Numbered from the stretch's first letter, positions 19,343-31,132 are shown. The stretch: DNA of 64,000 bases from Syngnathus acus (GCF_901709675.1 NC_051089.1:20189508-20253507); one strand, 5' to 3'. Notes: generated from the letters alone by a model not told the origin. Numbers and translations: made by a program.

Positions 19343-19678
19343 GGGAGTCCCCGGTGGTGCACTGGTTAGCACGACCGCCTCACAGTTAAGAGGGTGCCGG
19401 TTCGAGTCCACCTCCGATCCTCCCCGTGCCCGCGTGGGTTTTCTCCGGGCACTCCGGTTTCCTCCCACATTCCAAAACCATGCTTGATAGGCCGATTGAG
19501 CTCTCCAAATTGCCCTAGGTGTGAGTGCGAGTGCGAATGGTTGTTCGTCTCTGTGTGCCCTGCGATTGGCTGGCAACCGGTTCAGGGTATCCCCCGCCTA
19601 CTGCCCGATGACTGCTGGGATAGGCTCCAGTAGGCCCGCGACCCCCGTGAGGATAAAGCGGTACAGAAAATGGATGGA
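19343..19678 (+). mobile_element. tRNA-derived SINE (type 1), full copy, 13-bp TSD
   Basis: A 336 bp copy. The tRNA-like head has CACTGGTTAGCACGACC (A-box-like) and GGTTCGAGTCC (B-box). The body has TCTCCGGGCACTCCGGTTTC and GATTGGCTGGCAACCGG, and the tail is AAAATGGATGGA. Target duplication TGTTTGTGTACAT is at 19330-19342 and 19679-19691. The unit-2 paralogue near 20240 has the site once. It would be transcribed by RNA polymerase III and moved by a LINE; which partner is unknown. Confidence 0.88.
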
Positions 19679-19721
19679 TGTTTGTGTACATCACATTGTA
19701 CAGTTTGTTGAAAATGTGTAA

Positions 19722-20080
19722 ATACGATTTAATCATAATCATAATAATAAATTATATTTATATTGCACTTTACATTCCATAGAATCTCAAAGTGCTACAG
19801 AAATGCTTTTTTAAAAAGAAATGTCTTAAGACCACTTTTAAAAGTGTCAACCGACTGTGATGCTCTCAGGTGGACTGGGAGGGCATTCCACAGTTCGGGG
19901 GAGACAAAGCAGAAAGCCCGGTGTCCCACGGAGCGGAGGTTTGTCTTGGAGGTTTTGAGGAGGTAGGTGTTTGATGAGCGGAGACTCCTAATGGAAGACT
20001 GGAGAGTGACCAGTTCCTTGAGGTAAGGGGGTGCGTTGCAGTGGATGCGTTGATGAGTTAACAGGACGGTTTTATTTATT
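19722..20080. repeat. Unclassified dispersed repeat
   Basis: Sequence such as ATTTATATTGCACTTTACA, CTCAAAGTGCTACAG, GGGAGGGCATTCCACAGTTC and GGAGCGGAGGTTTGT is of a type I recall as repeated in teleost genomes. It is non-coding, and its class is not known to me. Confidence 0.4.
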
Positions 20081-20294
20081 TTTTTGACTCATTTGGAGCT
20101 GTATGATGCTATTTTAAGCTTTCCACAGTTAATTATAGGTATGTTTTGGATTATATATTACATTTAGCACAATGGTGATCCAAGTTCCTATGAAATTGGT
20201 TATTGTGGTGGCTATTTTTCTGTACAGATAAACACATAATTATTGTGTTTGTGTACATCACATTGTACAGTTTATTGAAAATGTGTAAATACGA

Positions 20295-20492
20295 TTTGTA
20301 TTTGCTTTTGTTTCACCCCTGCAGGTTGGCATTGCGAATGAGAATCTCTTCTTAATGGTCTTATCTGGATAAAATAAAAGCTAAAGCTACTCATTTGTAT
20401 TTGCTTTTGTTTCACCCCTGCAGGTTGGCATTGCGAATGAGAATCTCTTCTTAATGGTCTTATCTGGATAAAATAAAAGCTAAAGCTACTCA
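20295..20492. repeat. Two tandem 99-bp units
   Basis: TTTGTATTTGCTTTTGTTTC...AAAGCTAAAGCTACTCA occurs at 20295 and again at 20394 with essentially no differences. The unit ends like a LINE tail (TGGTCTTATCTGGATAAAAT). The near identity suggests a recent duplication. Confidence 0.9.
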
Positions 20493-20507
20493 CGCTGCAC
20501 CCTCAGA

Positions 20508-22920
20508 CACCTCAAAAGTCAAGGCCGCAGACTGGAGAGACTGTACAGGAAAACTGGACTCACCATACACAAAGACATGTACACCTCACACACCCTCCAT
20601 TGCAAACAGTCCGTATATACAGCAAGATCCACATTCTACTCAAATTTAATCAGATCACATGAAGGTAACTCTAAAACACTATTCTCACTCCTCTCACGGG
20701 TCACAAAACCCTCGGACTCACTTTCACCTCACCTCTATTCCTCTGAATTCTGCAATAACCCGTTTCATCTTCCGCATCTGCAGCGCATCTGTTTTCTTCT
20801 TTCACCCTGCCCTCTGTCACCCAAATCGCTTCAATCTTATTCAATCAAAACTCCAAATCCTCCACCTGTCAACCAGATCCTCTCCCGATTGTCCTGATCA
20901 AAAGCTCCATCCCTGCACTGTCTCCCTTTATGACACATCATTCATTCCTCTCTCACTTCTGGTACTGTTCCCCCCCTCTCAAAACTGCTGTCGTCACTCC
21001 GATTCCCAAAAAACCTGGTTCTGATCCGTCTGACCTCAATAACATCCGTCCCATTTGAAACCTACCTTTCATTTCCAAACCTCTCGAAAAAACTATTGCT
21101 GCTCACCCATAATTTCAATCTGGCTTCCGTCCCCTCCATAGCACTAAAACTCCCCTTCTGAAAATCATTAACGACCTCCTACTCTGCTGACTCTGGTTCA
21201 CTTTCTATCCTCCTCTTGCTAAACCTCAGTGCAGCATTTTACACCATCTCACACTCCATCCTCCTCAATAGACTTTCCTCCATTGGCATCTCAGGTACTC
21301 CCCTCTCCTGGTTCCGCTCCTACCTCTCAGAATGCTCCCAGTTTATTCAGCTCAAGTCATTGACCTCACACCCCTTCCCCGTCACGTCAGGTGTTCCTCA
21401 GGGTTCTGTCCTTGGTCCTTTGCTCTTTCTAATCTTCCTTCTCCCCCTTGGTTCCATTTTCAGAAAAAAAAAACACATTCACTTCCACTGTTTCGCGGAT
21501 AACACCCAGCTCTACATCTCCATCTACTTCCTTAAACTTAACGATAATAAAATAGAACTCCACCTGACCGGTTCAGATTTAATAAAGTGAAGGGGCCCGG
21601 GGGCCAATAGTTTTTTCAGACATTTTTTAACTACAAAAATTTCATGCAAATACACACTGTTATAAAACAAATTTCATTGTCACAATTGTCTTTATTTTTC
21701 AAATGACAAAATAACCAAATACAAGCCATTCAGGCAGATGTGAACAACTCTAAAAACACAAATTCTGCCTTTCATTCATATCTGAAGAGTCAGATAACAT
21801 TGAACAAACTGTTTGAAATACCTTACATTTACATGAGTTTAAAATTATTTTTGCCTCATGAACATTTTAAACAGGAGTTATAAGTAATGCAAATGTGTCT
21901 GTTATTATTAAAACTTAAAACAAGTGAGTTTTGCTCTTGTCATTTACAATATCTTTCAGAAAGTAATAGTTTGTGTCATGTCTACAGGTTTATAACATCA
22001 ACAGTATTAACATGGCCACTTCGTAATATTTAATATTAAGTAATATTTAATTTTTATTTAATTTTGACTCACAGCCCTGCGTGAAGAATCGCTGTTGTGA
22101 TGCCATTTCAGCTTGGAGCTGCTTCACTTTATCAGCGCGGTTACTCCCTGTTAGCTTGTCGTATGTGTCAGCATGTTTAGTCTACTAGTGTCTCTTTAGG
22201 TTGAAATCCTTAAACAAGGCAACCGTCTCTTTAGAAATTAGACAAACACAATTGCCTTGATTTTCAGCAAAGAAGTATTGTAATTCCCATTTCTCTTGAA
22301 AGCGACGGCCCTCAATGTCAACAGTCCTCGTTTTCTTTGCAGTCGCCATGGCAGAAATGAGCGGCGAGGGGTGGTGCTGCCACCCTTTGGTAATAGGAGG
22401 AATTACAGGTTCAAGTTTAATTTTTTTTAATATTCAGTTTGACAGTGCAGGCGGTCCATAAATAATACATTATGAGACCGAAGCTGCGGGCCGTATGAAA
22501 TCTGATCGGGGGCCGGATTTGGCCCGCGGGCCGGACTTTGGACATGGGCTGCCTTAGGTAGTCTTGGGTGTCATCCTCATCATCACACTTTCCTTCACCT
22601 CCCATATCAACAACGTCACCCGGTCTGCCTACTACCACCTCAGAAACATCCACCGCCTTCGTCCCTCACTCACCCCACACACCACCACCATCCTCATCCA
22701 TAGCCTGGTCACTTTCCGTATAGACTACTGCAACTCTTTCCTGTTCAGCCTCCCATGAAAATCACTACATAAACTCCAACTGGTCCAAAACTCAGCCGCC
22801 CGCATTATCACGCACACACCCTTCCATCACCACATCCCAACCGTCCTCCAAAAGCTCCACTGGCTCCCCATCACACTCCGCATATACTACAAAATCATAT
22901 CCTTCTCCATCCATTCTCAG
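20508..22920 (+). pseudogene. L2-type LINE, dead, split by a hAT derivative
   Basis: The pre-RT region and RT are read in several frames: TAAVTPIPKKPGSDPSDL-like sequence near 20990-21040, FQSGFRPLHSTKTPLL near 21110, then motif A LNLSAAFYTISHSILL (21219-21265), SGVPQGSVLGPLL (21390-21425) and FADNTQLYI (21495-21520). Both motif A aspartates (usual DLSAAFD) are N and Y, and the second Asp of the YADD-type motif is Asn. After the insertion at 21573-22551, the C-terminal part resumes with [20 protein letters not shown], then [13 protein letters not shown] and SAARIITHTPFHHH. Multiple stops. Catalytically dead and old. Confidence 0.88.
21573..22551 (-). mobile_element. hAT BED-only derivative, copy B
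   Basis: This is the reverse complement of the element at 13629-14607. Its 5' terminus, read on the minus strand, is CAGCCCATGTCCAAAGTCCG; the 3' terminus has lost roughly 30 bp. The BED ORF starts on the minus strand at about 22350 (MATAKKTRTVDIEGRRFQEK). It ends in two consecutive stops after FNLKRH. It also has Ser at the second zinc position. It sits inside the LINE. The base sequence after the intact end is CCTTAGGT. Confidence 0.82.
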
Positions 22921-22924
22921 GATG

Positions 22925-24560
22925 ACGTAGTGGAAATTATGCACTTTACCTAGAAATGGGTGCAACACTAATCCAAGTCTCCTGTTTGCAAAAAGCTAAC
23001 TAAATATATTATTCGAAGTATTTGTAGCAGAAGATAATTGCACAATAATTAAATCATGACCTTCTCCAAAAATCTATTTCCCCCACCAACCGTCCTTCAA
23101 AACAGAATAACAACCTTCTCGATACACATGCTTGGATGGGGTTTAGGCATAGCCAACCACACATCAAAGTGTTATTGCAAGGCAAAATTTTAGCAGAGGG
23201 ACAAACAACTACACATTGCATCTGTAATCTCAAGAACGTTTTCATTTCATGGATTATAAATCTGTGTTGTTTATTGTGAAAGTGTCCATAATGAGTGCTT
23301 TAATTTGTGTAAATTAAAGGAATTACTGGTCAAGTAAGACAGTGATTACATTACCCCAGCGTTCCATTCCATTGTGGAACTCTTCTTGTTTATTGTCAGT
23401 ATACTTTAGTCTAGCAAAATCATACATAATATTAACAAAGCTTACCACGATTGTGCAGATGGTCCACAAATGTTCTTACATTTTTAAAATTTGCATAGCC
23501 ATTATGGACGAGTTGAAAATCTGGTCACGATTTCGATGAAATTGATGGTTATTTTGTTTGCATCAAGCCCTAATTTCACTCAGCAGATATAGATAACTGT
23601 CTTTGAGCCACACTATTATAACAAGTGCAGCAGAATCAGAGAAATAATGCATGACCGGGATCTGAAAAATTACTCTGCTTGAGCCAATTACCTGCTCATT
23701 TAATTACTGCACTGGTCTGTTGAATGTCTTTCAAAAGAAGCTATCCTGCTCTCCAAATATGTTGAATATCTGAAGACAGTAAGGTCAACCACTTTCACTC
23801 ATCAAGACTCTGAAGGCCAGGTTGAAGGTTGACTAAAGGTTTAATAACAAGGGAAGGGGTGAAACTGGGAGAATACAAACCACATTGTATAATCAGTCAT
23901 ACGAACTAAATGAATTAAATCGATATGAAATCTCAATCATGCTTTTATCCTATTGTCTAACATCACAGAAAACTATAATTTCAAAACTCAAAAGATCTAT
24001 TTCGATCCATAACTTAAACAAAGATACATACCAACGATGCCTTGTATAACACAAAATGTAGGTAGTAGTTTTGCCGAACTGCAGGAGAGAATAGAACAAG
24101 CAGCGTTCTCTTTCAACACTGTGCTGAAACATGCGCTTACTTCCTGATTCTAGTCACGTGACCTACTCAATCTTAACACTGATCACAGACTACAAAGACA
24201 CGAAAGACATGACAGAAGCAGTTTTTGAACTTCCTCTCATTATAAATGCAACAGCTTTATTATCATACAAACCAAGATAAATGGCTGTTTAGGCTTAATG
24301 TTTCTGACTCAAACAAACCAGATTAAAGTTGAATGAAATGCCAGTTACCTAAAGTGAAAGCAGTAAAACAAAGTGAGCAATGGCTGTAATAAAAGCCCCC
24401 AAAAGTATCTGAATATGTTGGGTCTTTAATTTCACTGTTAGCTACATTCCAGAACACAGCAGGTTTACAAAAATATGAAGGTAACCTCCACAAAAACTTC
24501 ACACAACTGTCCAGCGCGATGGTCCGCGAAGACAAATTTTGCATTGACTTTGTGTCACCA
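22925..24560. other. No gene seen
   Basis: AT-rich DNA with short frames only (for example 23054-23245, 24323-24622, both minus). Nothing recognised. Confidence 0.45.
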
Positions 24561-24564
24561 TTAA

Positions 24565-24799
24565 AATTACAAATTGTCTTCACTTTAAAAAAAAAGACAT
24601 TGCTTGCAATTTTTATTACCATTTTTTTTTTTTAGAATATTTGAACAGTTCTTACTAGTCTCTAATTTCAAAACTAGTTATTCATCAGTTTGTTTTGTAG
24701 CCTATACTGTATATAGAAGACGTTGACGATCATAATGACCCTCCGAGGGAAACTATTACTACAATGCGGCCCGCGACAAAAAAGAGTTTGACACCTCTG
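24565..24799. mobile_element. hAT MITE, 5'-truncated copy
   Basis: It matches the 3' two thirds of the MITE at 11167-11490: AAATTGTCTTCACT, CAGTTTGTTTTGTAGC, TATACTGTATATA, CTACAATGCGGCCCGCGA, ending GAGTTTGACACCTCTG at 24799. The first roughly 90 bp are absent. Confidence 0.8.
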
Positions 24800-25340
24800 T
24801 ACATCCTCCAGGGAACATCATCTGACATGCTAGCGAAAAGAGACATAGGCAAACAGCTCGATGAATTGTTGTCTGTCATGACCTTTGACTTGACCTTTAG
24901 GTTTTACTTTGGCATCGGGTTTTGATCTGATTTAATTTCAGGATAGACGAAATTCTGTATTTTCCAGTTTCTTGTTGCCCGTTATCTGTGGTCCCTTTTT
25001 AAAGACCAAATGTGAAGTAATTTCAGAAAATACCAAGTTTTATCATTTTCCGTCGCGTAAAGTAATTAAAGACAACACAAAAAATAAAGCATGAAAAAAA
25101 TATTTCTTTGTATGTTCGACAGATGTTTTACCGAAGTGAGCGAGGGACAAACAAAGCGGGATGTCATTTAGTCCACCTTCGCAGAGCTCTACAAGGAAAG
25201 TGTACAAAGACGGTCATAAAGCGAAAGTGATATTTTAAACTTTTTCTTTGCCTCAAAAAGTTTTTGGTGTGAGTTTTACCGTTATAGCTTTTAAGCATTG
25301 TGTGTTTTCTTGTGCAGGATGTCCTACCTGTTTAAGAGGT
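24800..25340. other. No gene seen
   Basis: No recognised element or exon. Confidence 0.4.
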
Positions 25341-25807
25341 TACCGTTTTTTTCCATGTATAATGCGCAAAATTTAACAAATTTATTGTCCTAAAATCTGG
25401 GGTGCGCATTATACATGGTTACAATTTTTTTAAAATTTTTATTTTTTATTTTATTTTATTTTTTTTGACACGTCAGCTATATAAAGAGCGAGAGTTCAGT
25501 TCTCTACCTAAATGCGTATTACAGGTAATATTTTATTTCACAACACTTTGCCTTGTACCTTTCTTCTCTGCTGTTCACTTCAAACACGCTCCATACGAAC
25601 GCAATGCTCTCGTATCAGACGCTTGCTCGATCACCTGCTCGTTTGCTGTCACAATGTACCCTACACAAATCCGAAACATTTGTTGCGGCTCCGAGTCACG
25701 ACGAGGAGCAAGTTTTGGTTTCCAAGGGTGTTTTTATTCCTCTTCGACTTCTCTCCCATACAAAGCCGCCTTTTTCACATGTCCGCACGTCACTTTCCTC
25801 TCTTTTC

Positions 25808-26130
25808 CAGCTCAGTGGCCTAGTGGTAGAGTGTCCGCCCTGAGACTGGAAGGTTGTGGGTTCAAACCCCGGCCGGGTCATACCAAAGACTATAAAAATG
25901 GGACCCATTGCCTCCCTGCTTGGCACTCAGCATTAAGGGTTGGAATTGGGGGGTTAGATCACCAACTGATTCCCGAGCGCGGCACCGCTGCTGCTCACTG
26001 CTCCCCTCTCCCCCAGGGGATGGATTAAAATCACACGGGGATGGGTTAAATGCAGAGGACAAATTTCACCACACCCAGGTGTGTGTGTGACGATCATTGG
26101 GACTTTAATCTTTTTAATCTTTAATCTTTT
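25808..26130 (+). mobile_element. tRNA-derived SINE (type 2)
   Basis: The tRNA-like head has CTAGTGGTAGAGTGTCCGCC (A-box region) and GGTTCAAACCCC (B-box). The body follows with CATACCAAAGACTATAAAAA, ATTGCCTCCCTGCTTGGCAC and CTCCCCTCTCCCCCAGGGGA. The tail is GATCATTGGGACTTTAATC plus TTTTAATC repeats. It is unrelated to SINE type 1. Confidence 0.85.
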
Positions 26131-26489
26131 CATTTTCACCTAACTGATCGCGGTGGTGCCTTTATGGGCAGTCGGAGAAATCAATGCCAACAAAAAAAAT
26201 ACATCCAGCCTAGTTAAGAAATCACCAGAGAGATCACCATGACAATTGTGAATAATAAATAAATAATTATTATATATATTATATATATTATTATTATAAT
26301 AATAAATAATTGTGATAAATAACTGGAACATCACTCAAATATTGGTGATCCCGTTGAGAGTCTCACATATTTCTTCGCTATCGAGTTTGCTACTGCATGC
26401 GCAGTGATACTGACCGGCAGAATAACATCCGTTGTTCCCAAAGATGATCTTTTTTCTGAAATAATTTTACGTTTACGGACTTAAGTAAC

Positions 26490-26733
26490 CCAGCCGGGTC
26501 ATACCAAAGACTATAAAAATGGGACCCATTGCCTCCCTGCTTGGCACTCAGCATTAAGGGTTGGAATTGGGGGGTTAGATCACCAAATGATTCCCGAGCG
26601 CGGCGCCGCTGCTGCTCACTGCTCCCCTCTCCCCCAGGGGATGGATCAAAATCACACGGGGATGGGTCAAATGCAGAGGACACATTTCACCACACCCAGA
26701 TGCGTGTGACGATCATTGGGACTTTAAAAAAAA
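26490..26733 (+). mobile_element. SINE type 2, headless second copy
   Basis: It starts at GCCGGGTCATACCAAAGACT and is almost identical to 25867-26110, ending in an A run. The tRNA-like head is missing, so it is either 5'-truncated or a local duplicate of the copy 623 bp upstream. Confidence 0.8.
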
Positions 26734-26841
26734 AAAAAAACTGGGTGCGTATTATACATGGGTACAGGCTTTTTTCCAGCATCAACATGCCATTTTTAGG
26801 GTGCGTATTATACATGGGGGCGCATTATACATGGAAAAAAC

Positions 26842-27460
26842 TATTTCAATTTTTAGAACGTACTACCTGCTTGCATCTATATGTAAATATTTTGTTAAGG
26901 GATTTTCTAAGAACGTTCTAACGTATGCATTCAAGCAAAAAAAAAAAAAAAAGAAAACGAATGGTAGTACTTGGGCTGTCAAATCAGTATTATAAATATA
27001 ACATTATACTTTCTGACCCTTTTAAATGGAAATATTTATCTTTAGTAATTAACCATGATATGAATTTCAGGCCATATTGTTAGCCCTCAGTCTGTCTCTG
27101 AGTTGAGTGTAGTCATATAGCTTAACGTTTTTAGATGTAATTTTCTATCATGTTTATAAATGTTACTCAGCATATTGTGAATCTTGCACTAAAACTAGAT
27201 CAAGAACATCGTAAATCAAATCGAAATCGCAATACCTATCAAAAGAATACAAAAAGAAAATTCTTAAAATCGTTCAGTCTTTAGCTGCGCACGTTGTACC
27301 CTTGTTGGGCAATGCACATCTTGCAGCTGTTAGGATGGAATGTTTTTCTCTCAGAGGGGACACCGCGTTCAGAGATGTTCAGACATCGCTGCACGCTGTC
27401 TCCTTTCAAGGACACAATCCACACACACCCAGTTTTCATATCTTTTCTTATCACATACGT
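26842..27460. other. No gene seen
   Basis: AT-rich, no recognised feature. Confidence 0.4.
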
Positions 27461-27462
27461 AT

Positions 27463-28095
27463 AGTGGTGTGAAAAAGTGTTTGACCTCTGCTTTTTTTTT
27501 GCATATTTGTCACACAAATATATCCCTTAATCAAATACATAAAAAAATAAGTCAAAAACAGTAAACACAAATTGCTTTTTTAAAATAAAGGGTTATATTA
27601 TTGAGCGGGGTGTGGGAGGCAATAAAAACGTATGAGTGTGAAAAAGTAATTGCCCTTAAACCTAATAAGTGGTTGGGCCATTCTCAGCAGCAATAACTAA
27701 AATCATGAAATCAAGCGTTTTCTATAACTGGAAATGATTCTTTCCCATCTCTGTGGAGACATTTTGGCCCACTCTTTAGTGAAGAATTGCTTTAATTCAG
27801 CAACATTGGAGAAAAGCATGAATGTCCCTTTAAAGGTCATGCCACACAGCATTTCAATCAGACTGGACTGCAACGAGGCCACTCTTAAACCTTCATTTTG
27901 AATTACTGATGTGTTTTTGATTGTTGTTGTGATGCAGAACCCAAAATCACTTCAGCTTGAGGTCACAATGATGAAATTCTCCTTTAGGATTTTCTGGTAA
28001 AGAGCAAAATTAATTGTTCTACCAATCACACCAAGTCATCCAGGTCCTGAAGTATCAAACCAGCTTCAGACCATCAAACCATCACCAAGAGAAAA
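27463..28095 (-). pseudogene. Tc1/mariner transposase C-terminal relic
   Basis: The plus-strand start TGGTGTGAAAAAGTGTTTG is the end of a widespread fish Tc1-like element. Read on the minus strand, pieces such as DLKLK, FWVLHHNNNQKHISNSK, VWHDL and PTTY appear in the order of a Tc1 transposase C-terminus, where the family normally has VLQQDNDPKHTS. The catalytic Asp of that block is Asn here. Many stops. The rest of the gene is absent. Confidence 0.8.
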
Positions 28096-28149
28096 AAATA
28101 TATATCAATGTGGATAACAAACATTGTAGAAGAAGCGACAGTACACTTG

Positions 28150-28400
28150 ATAACAATTTTACACTTGCTCCATTTTTGCTCCTCTTATTTATGTTATTTG
28201 TTTATTTATTATTTATTCATCACTCTTATTTATTCATTGTTTGTGCCTTCTTGTTTTTACTTTTTGTGTTGTTTACTTCTATGTATATTGTGTACTGTCT
28301 TGTCACCGTGGGATAGTGGGAACGTAATTTTGATCTCTGTGTGTCTTGGCATGTGAAGAAATTGACAATAAAGCAGACTTTGCCTTTTTTTTTACTTTGA
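28150..28400 (+). mobile_element. LINE 3' end (TTTGAC-tail family)
   Basis: It matches the 3' UTR of the LINE at 38218-39465: TTATTTATTATTTATTCATC, TTGTGCCTTCTTGTTTTTA, GTCACCGTGGGATAG, and TTGACAATAAAGCAGACTTT. The frames at 28014 and 28108 are artefacts of this sequence. Confidence 0.8.
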
Positions 28401-28837
28401 AATATAATGTTACTTTAAATTTTTTTGAATACTTCATTTGTACATCCTTTGTTTCCTACCTCAGTCTGGCACCTACAGCAGATGTACAAGCAATTGTCTC
28501 TTGTATTTGAGATTGTAGGGTGATAGTAGCACCTGGATACTAGTGTGAATGGAATGGGTGAAAACAATGAAAAAATGACAATATGCCAGAGGGTAACATC
28601 TTGCAGCAACCTTTCTTTTTGATTGGGGGGGTGAAACTATGAACTTTTCATTTTCTGAATGATGAACTTCAATTACAAACTGAAGAAGTTCATTTTAAAG
28701 TTTGTGAACTTAACTTTGAACTACTAGTTTGTGTAGAAAATTAACTTTGCCAACACTGCCAATTCCAAACCAGTGGAGGACACTAACAAACGGACAGACT
28801 GACAAAGTTGACAAAAGATTGTGTGCATTTGGTTTAT
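28401..28837. other. No gene seen
   Basis: No recognised feature. Confidence 0.4.
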
Positions 28838-29237
28838 TACCATATTGGCCCGAATATAAGACGACCCTGATTATAAGACGACCCCCTCTTTTTCAAGACT
28901 CAAGTTTGAAATAAGACTTTTTGAACACCAAATTTAATTTTTATACAGAAAATGATTACATCTGAAACAAATTATTATGTCAATATATTCAAGAGAAAAA
29001 GCTTGTTATTTTGCCTCGTTCAAATCATGCAAAAACTGTCTATCACATCTTAATATCTTAATATCATTTAAATATGTAAACTAAAGTGTAATCACATTTG
29101 TAAATGAATGGCTTCTGGTTTTTGAAATGTAAATAAAGTACACGCGGAAGTACACGCCGAAACATGTCAGGTAAATCAACCTAAATAATTTGTCTGTGAT
29201 AAAAGAACCAGTAAAATAATCTATAAGTGAAGACAAA

Positions 29238-31017
29238 ATGAACGTAGTACAACTATTACGAGAAACCTATGGAGAGAAATCTGTCAAGGAATTTCGCCTC
29301 CTGGAAAAACTGACGAAGAAACGGGCTCGCTACAGGATTCACCTGAGGTTCAACCTACGCTGCCAGGATGAAGAGGTAACGCCGGCCAGCCTGACAGTCA
29401 AGAACCCGATCCAAACCAGGAACGCGGAGAGGATTATCAGGAGAGTGCGGATGATTCTGGTCAAAGAACGGATACGATACACAACCAACAAAAACTCAAC
29501 AACATCAACAGTGAGCTACAGCGACTGACGGAGCAGTTCAAACACCGGTATTCCCTGGACAATAACACGGCAACAACACTACACGGACACTTGGATAGCA
29601 TACACGAACAGGAATTTACCACCACAAAAAACCGACACATCCGAAAATTAGACAAACTCATCGCACAAAAAAAGAAGACACAACCGGACCACACCCACAT
29701 GAACGACAAATTCACAACATGTCACGTCACAAACTCACACAGGCAGAGCGCAGCATACTGGCGAAAGGACTCAACTACGCGATCACACCCAAAAACATAC
29801 CCCACGAGGATTTCATTTTAGCCACAGAGTTGGCATGCCAAAAAATACACAATCCAGGACAGAAAGCAGCACTACGTAATGAAATTGCAGGTATACTAAG
29901 AACAGCTAAATCAGCACCCAGCAATATTACCAAACAGGAAGCAAGAGCAATGAATACACTAGCAAAAAATAAAGAATCAATCCTCCCAGCAGACAAAGGC
30001 AGAACAACAGTAATCATGGACACAGACACTTACGAAGAACAGATGCGACAGTTACTACAGGATGTAATGGTAAAAAAAGACCCAACAGAAGACAAGAAAA
30101 CCAAACTCAAAGCATTACTTAAACCACTACTTATTGAAAATAAAATAGACAAACAGTCATACAATCACTTAGTACCCACAGCAAACATCATCCCCAGGAT
30201 CTATGGCATGTCAAAAATCCATAAACCAGCTACACCTCTCTGCCCCATTGTAGACAGCATAGGATCAGTTACCTACAACCTTTCAAAAGAACTCACAGAA
30301 ATAATAAAACCACGACTAGGACTCACAGATCAATACTGCAAAAACTCAAAACAACTCGCCACAGAACTCACCCACATAAAAGTACAGTCATTTCACTCTT
30401 CACAAAATCACCCACACAGGCCACCATACACAGTACATGACAGATTATTAGCAGACAGGACACTCAAAAAACGCACAAATTCAACAGTACAGGACATCAC
30501 TCAACTACTCCATTTCATCGCCACTTCCACATACTTCCAATACAGAAACACGATTTACAGACAAAAAGAAGGATTCCCCATGGGAGACCCACTGTCTGCC
30601 ATCATGTGCAGCTTTTTCATGGAGGACTTGGAACAAAACGCACTCTCAACAGCCCCGGACATATACAAATCCACGTTATGGAAATGCTACGTAGATGACA
30701 TTTTGGAAAAAGTAAAAACAGGACATACACAACACCTCACAGACCATCTCAACACGATAGACACCACCGGCAATATCAAATTCACTCACGAAGAGGAAAT
30801 CGATAGATCAATAGCCTTTCTAGACATTAACATACACCACACAGACAACGGAGATATCAAAACAAAAGTACACAGAAAACCCCCGCACACCGACCAATAC
30901 CTCCTCTGGACATCTGAACACTCCACTATACATAAACTGTCTGTAGTCAGAACATTACATGAACGCACAACAATAATCACGAACACAGGAAGAAAAACAC
31001 ATACAACACGCACTTAA
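29238..31017 (+). pseudogene. PLE N-terminal region and reverse transcriptase, frameshifted
   Basis: The start at 29238 (MNVVQLLRETYGEKSVKEF) opens a charged N-terminal region. The frame changes near 29500 and again near 29720. The main RT frame is 29719-31017 (432 codons). It has LPADKGRTTVIMD, PRIYGMSKIHKP, the B motif EGFPMGDPLSAIM, and the catalytic CYVDDIL (YVDD at 30688-30699), then FLDINIHHTDNGDIKTKVHR. Around 30388-30432 motif A is damaged: in another frame LFTKSPTQATIH can be read, but the preceding FDV with its metal-binding Asp is deleted. The RT is therefore inactive. Confidence 0.9.
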
Positions 31018-31132
31018 AAGATGTCAGTGTCCACAATGGGCAATAACTAAAGGTGCAGGACAGGTCAAAAACAAAAACAACACAACACAGGGGGGACAGA
31101 AAAAACAAACAAGTAAACAAGAACACAGAGGA

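Larger units (their letters stand above)
19197..20300 (+). repeat. Local segmental duplication, two units
   Basis: Unit 1 (19197-19735) and unit 2 (20093-20297) share GGAGCTGTATGATGCTATTT, TAAGCTTTCCACAGTTAATT, ACAATGGTGATCCAA, AAACACATAATTA and GTTTGTGTACATCACATTGT. Unit 1 carries a SINE (19343-19678) that unit 2 lacks. Unit 2 carries about 28 bp extra near 20138-20165. About 900 bp separates equivalent points. Confidence 0.8.
25341..26841 (+). mobile_element. TACCGTTTTTTCC element, copy A, with SINEs
   Basis: The left end TACCGTTTTTTTCCATGTAT is followed by AATGCGC, and repeats of GCGCATTATACATGG recur near both ends. The right end is truncated at ...CATTATACATGGAAAAAA. The sequences 25460-25690 and 26370-26480 match copy B (32102-33091) in reverse, including CACTTCAAACACGCTCCATA and GATCATCTTTGGGAACAAC (as reverse complement). 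Two copies of a tRNA-derived SINE lie inside. The 208-residue frame 25402-26028 runs across element and SINE and is not a gene. Confidence 0.75.

Noticed and set aside
25812-25880. A possible tRNA gene (good A- and B-box-like sequence)
   Set aside because: It is the head of a SINE: the typical SINE body and tail follow, the cloverleaf is imperfect, and near copies occur elsewhere in the window.
25402-26028. A 208-residue plus-strand open frame
   Set aside because: It spans a MITE-like element and a tRNA-derived SINE; the protein is a read-through of both.
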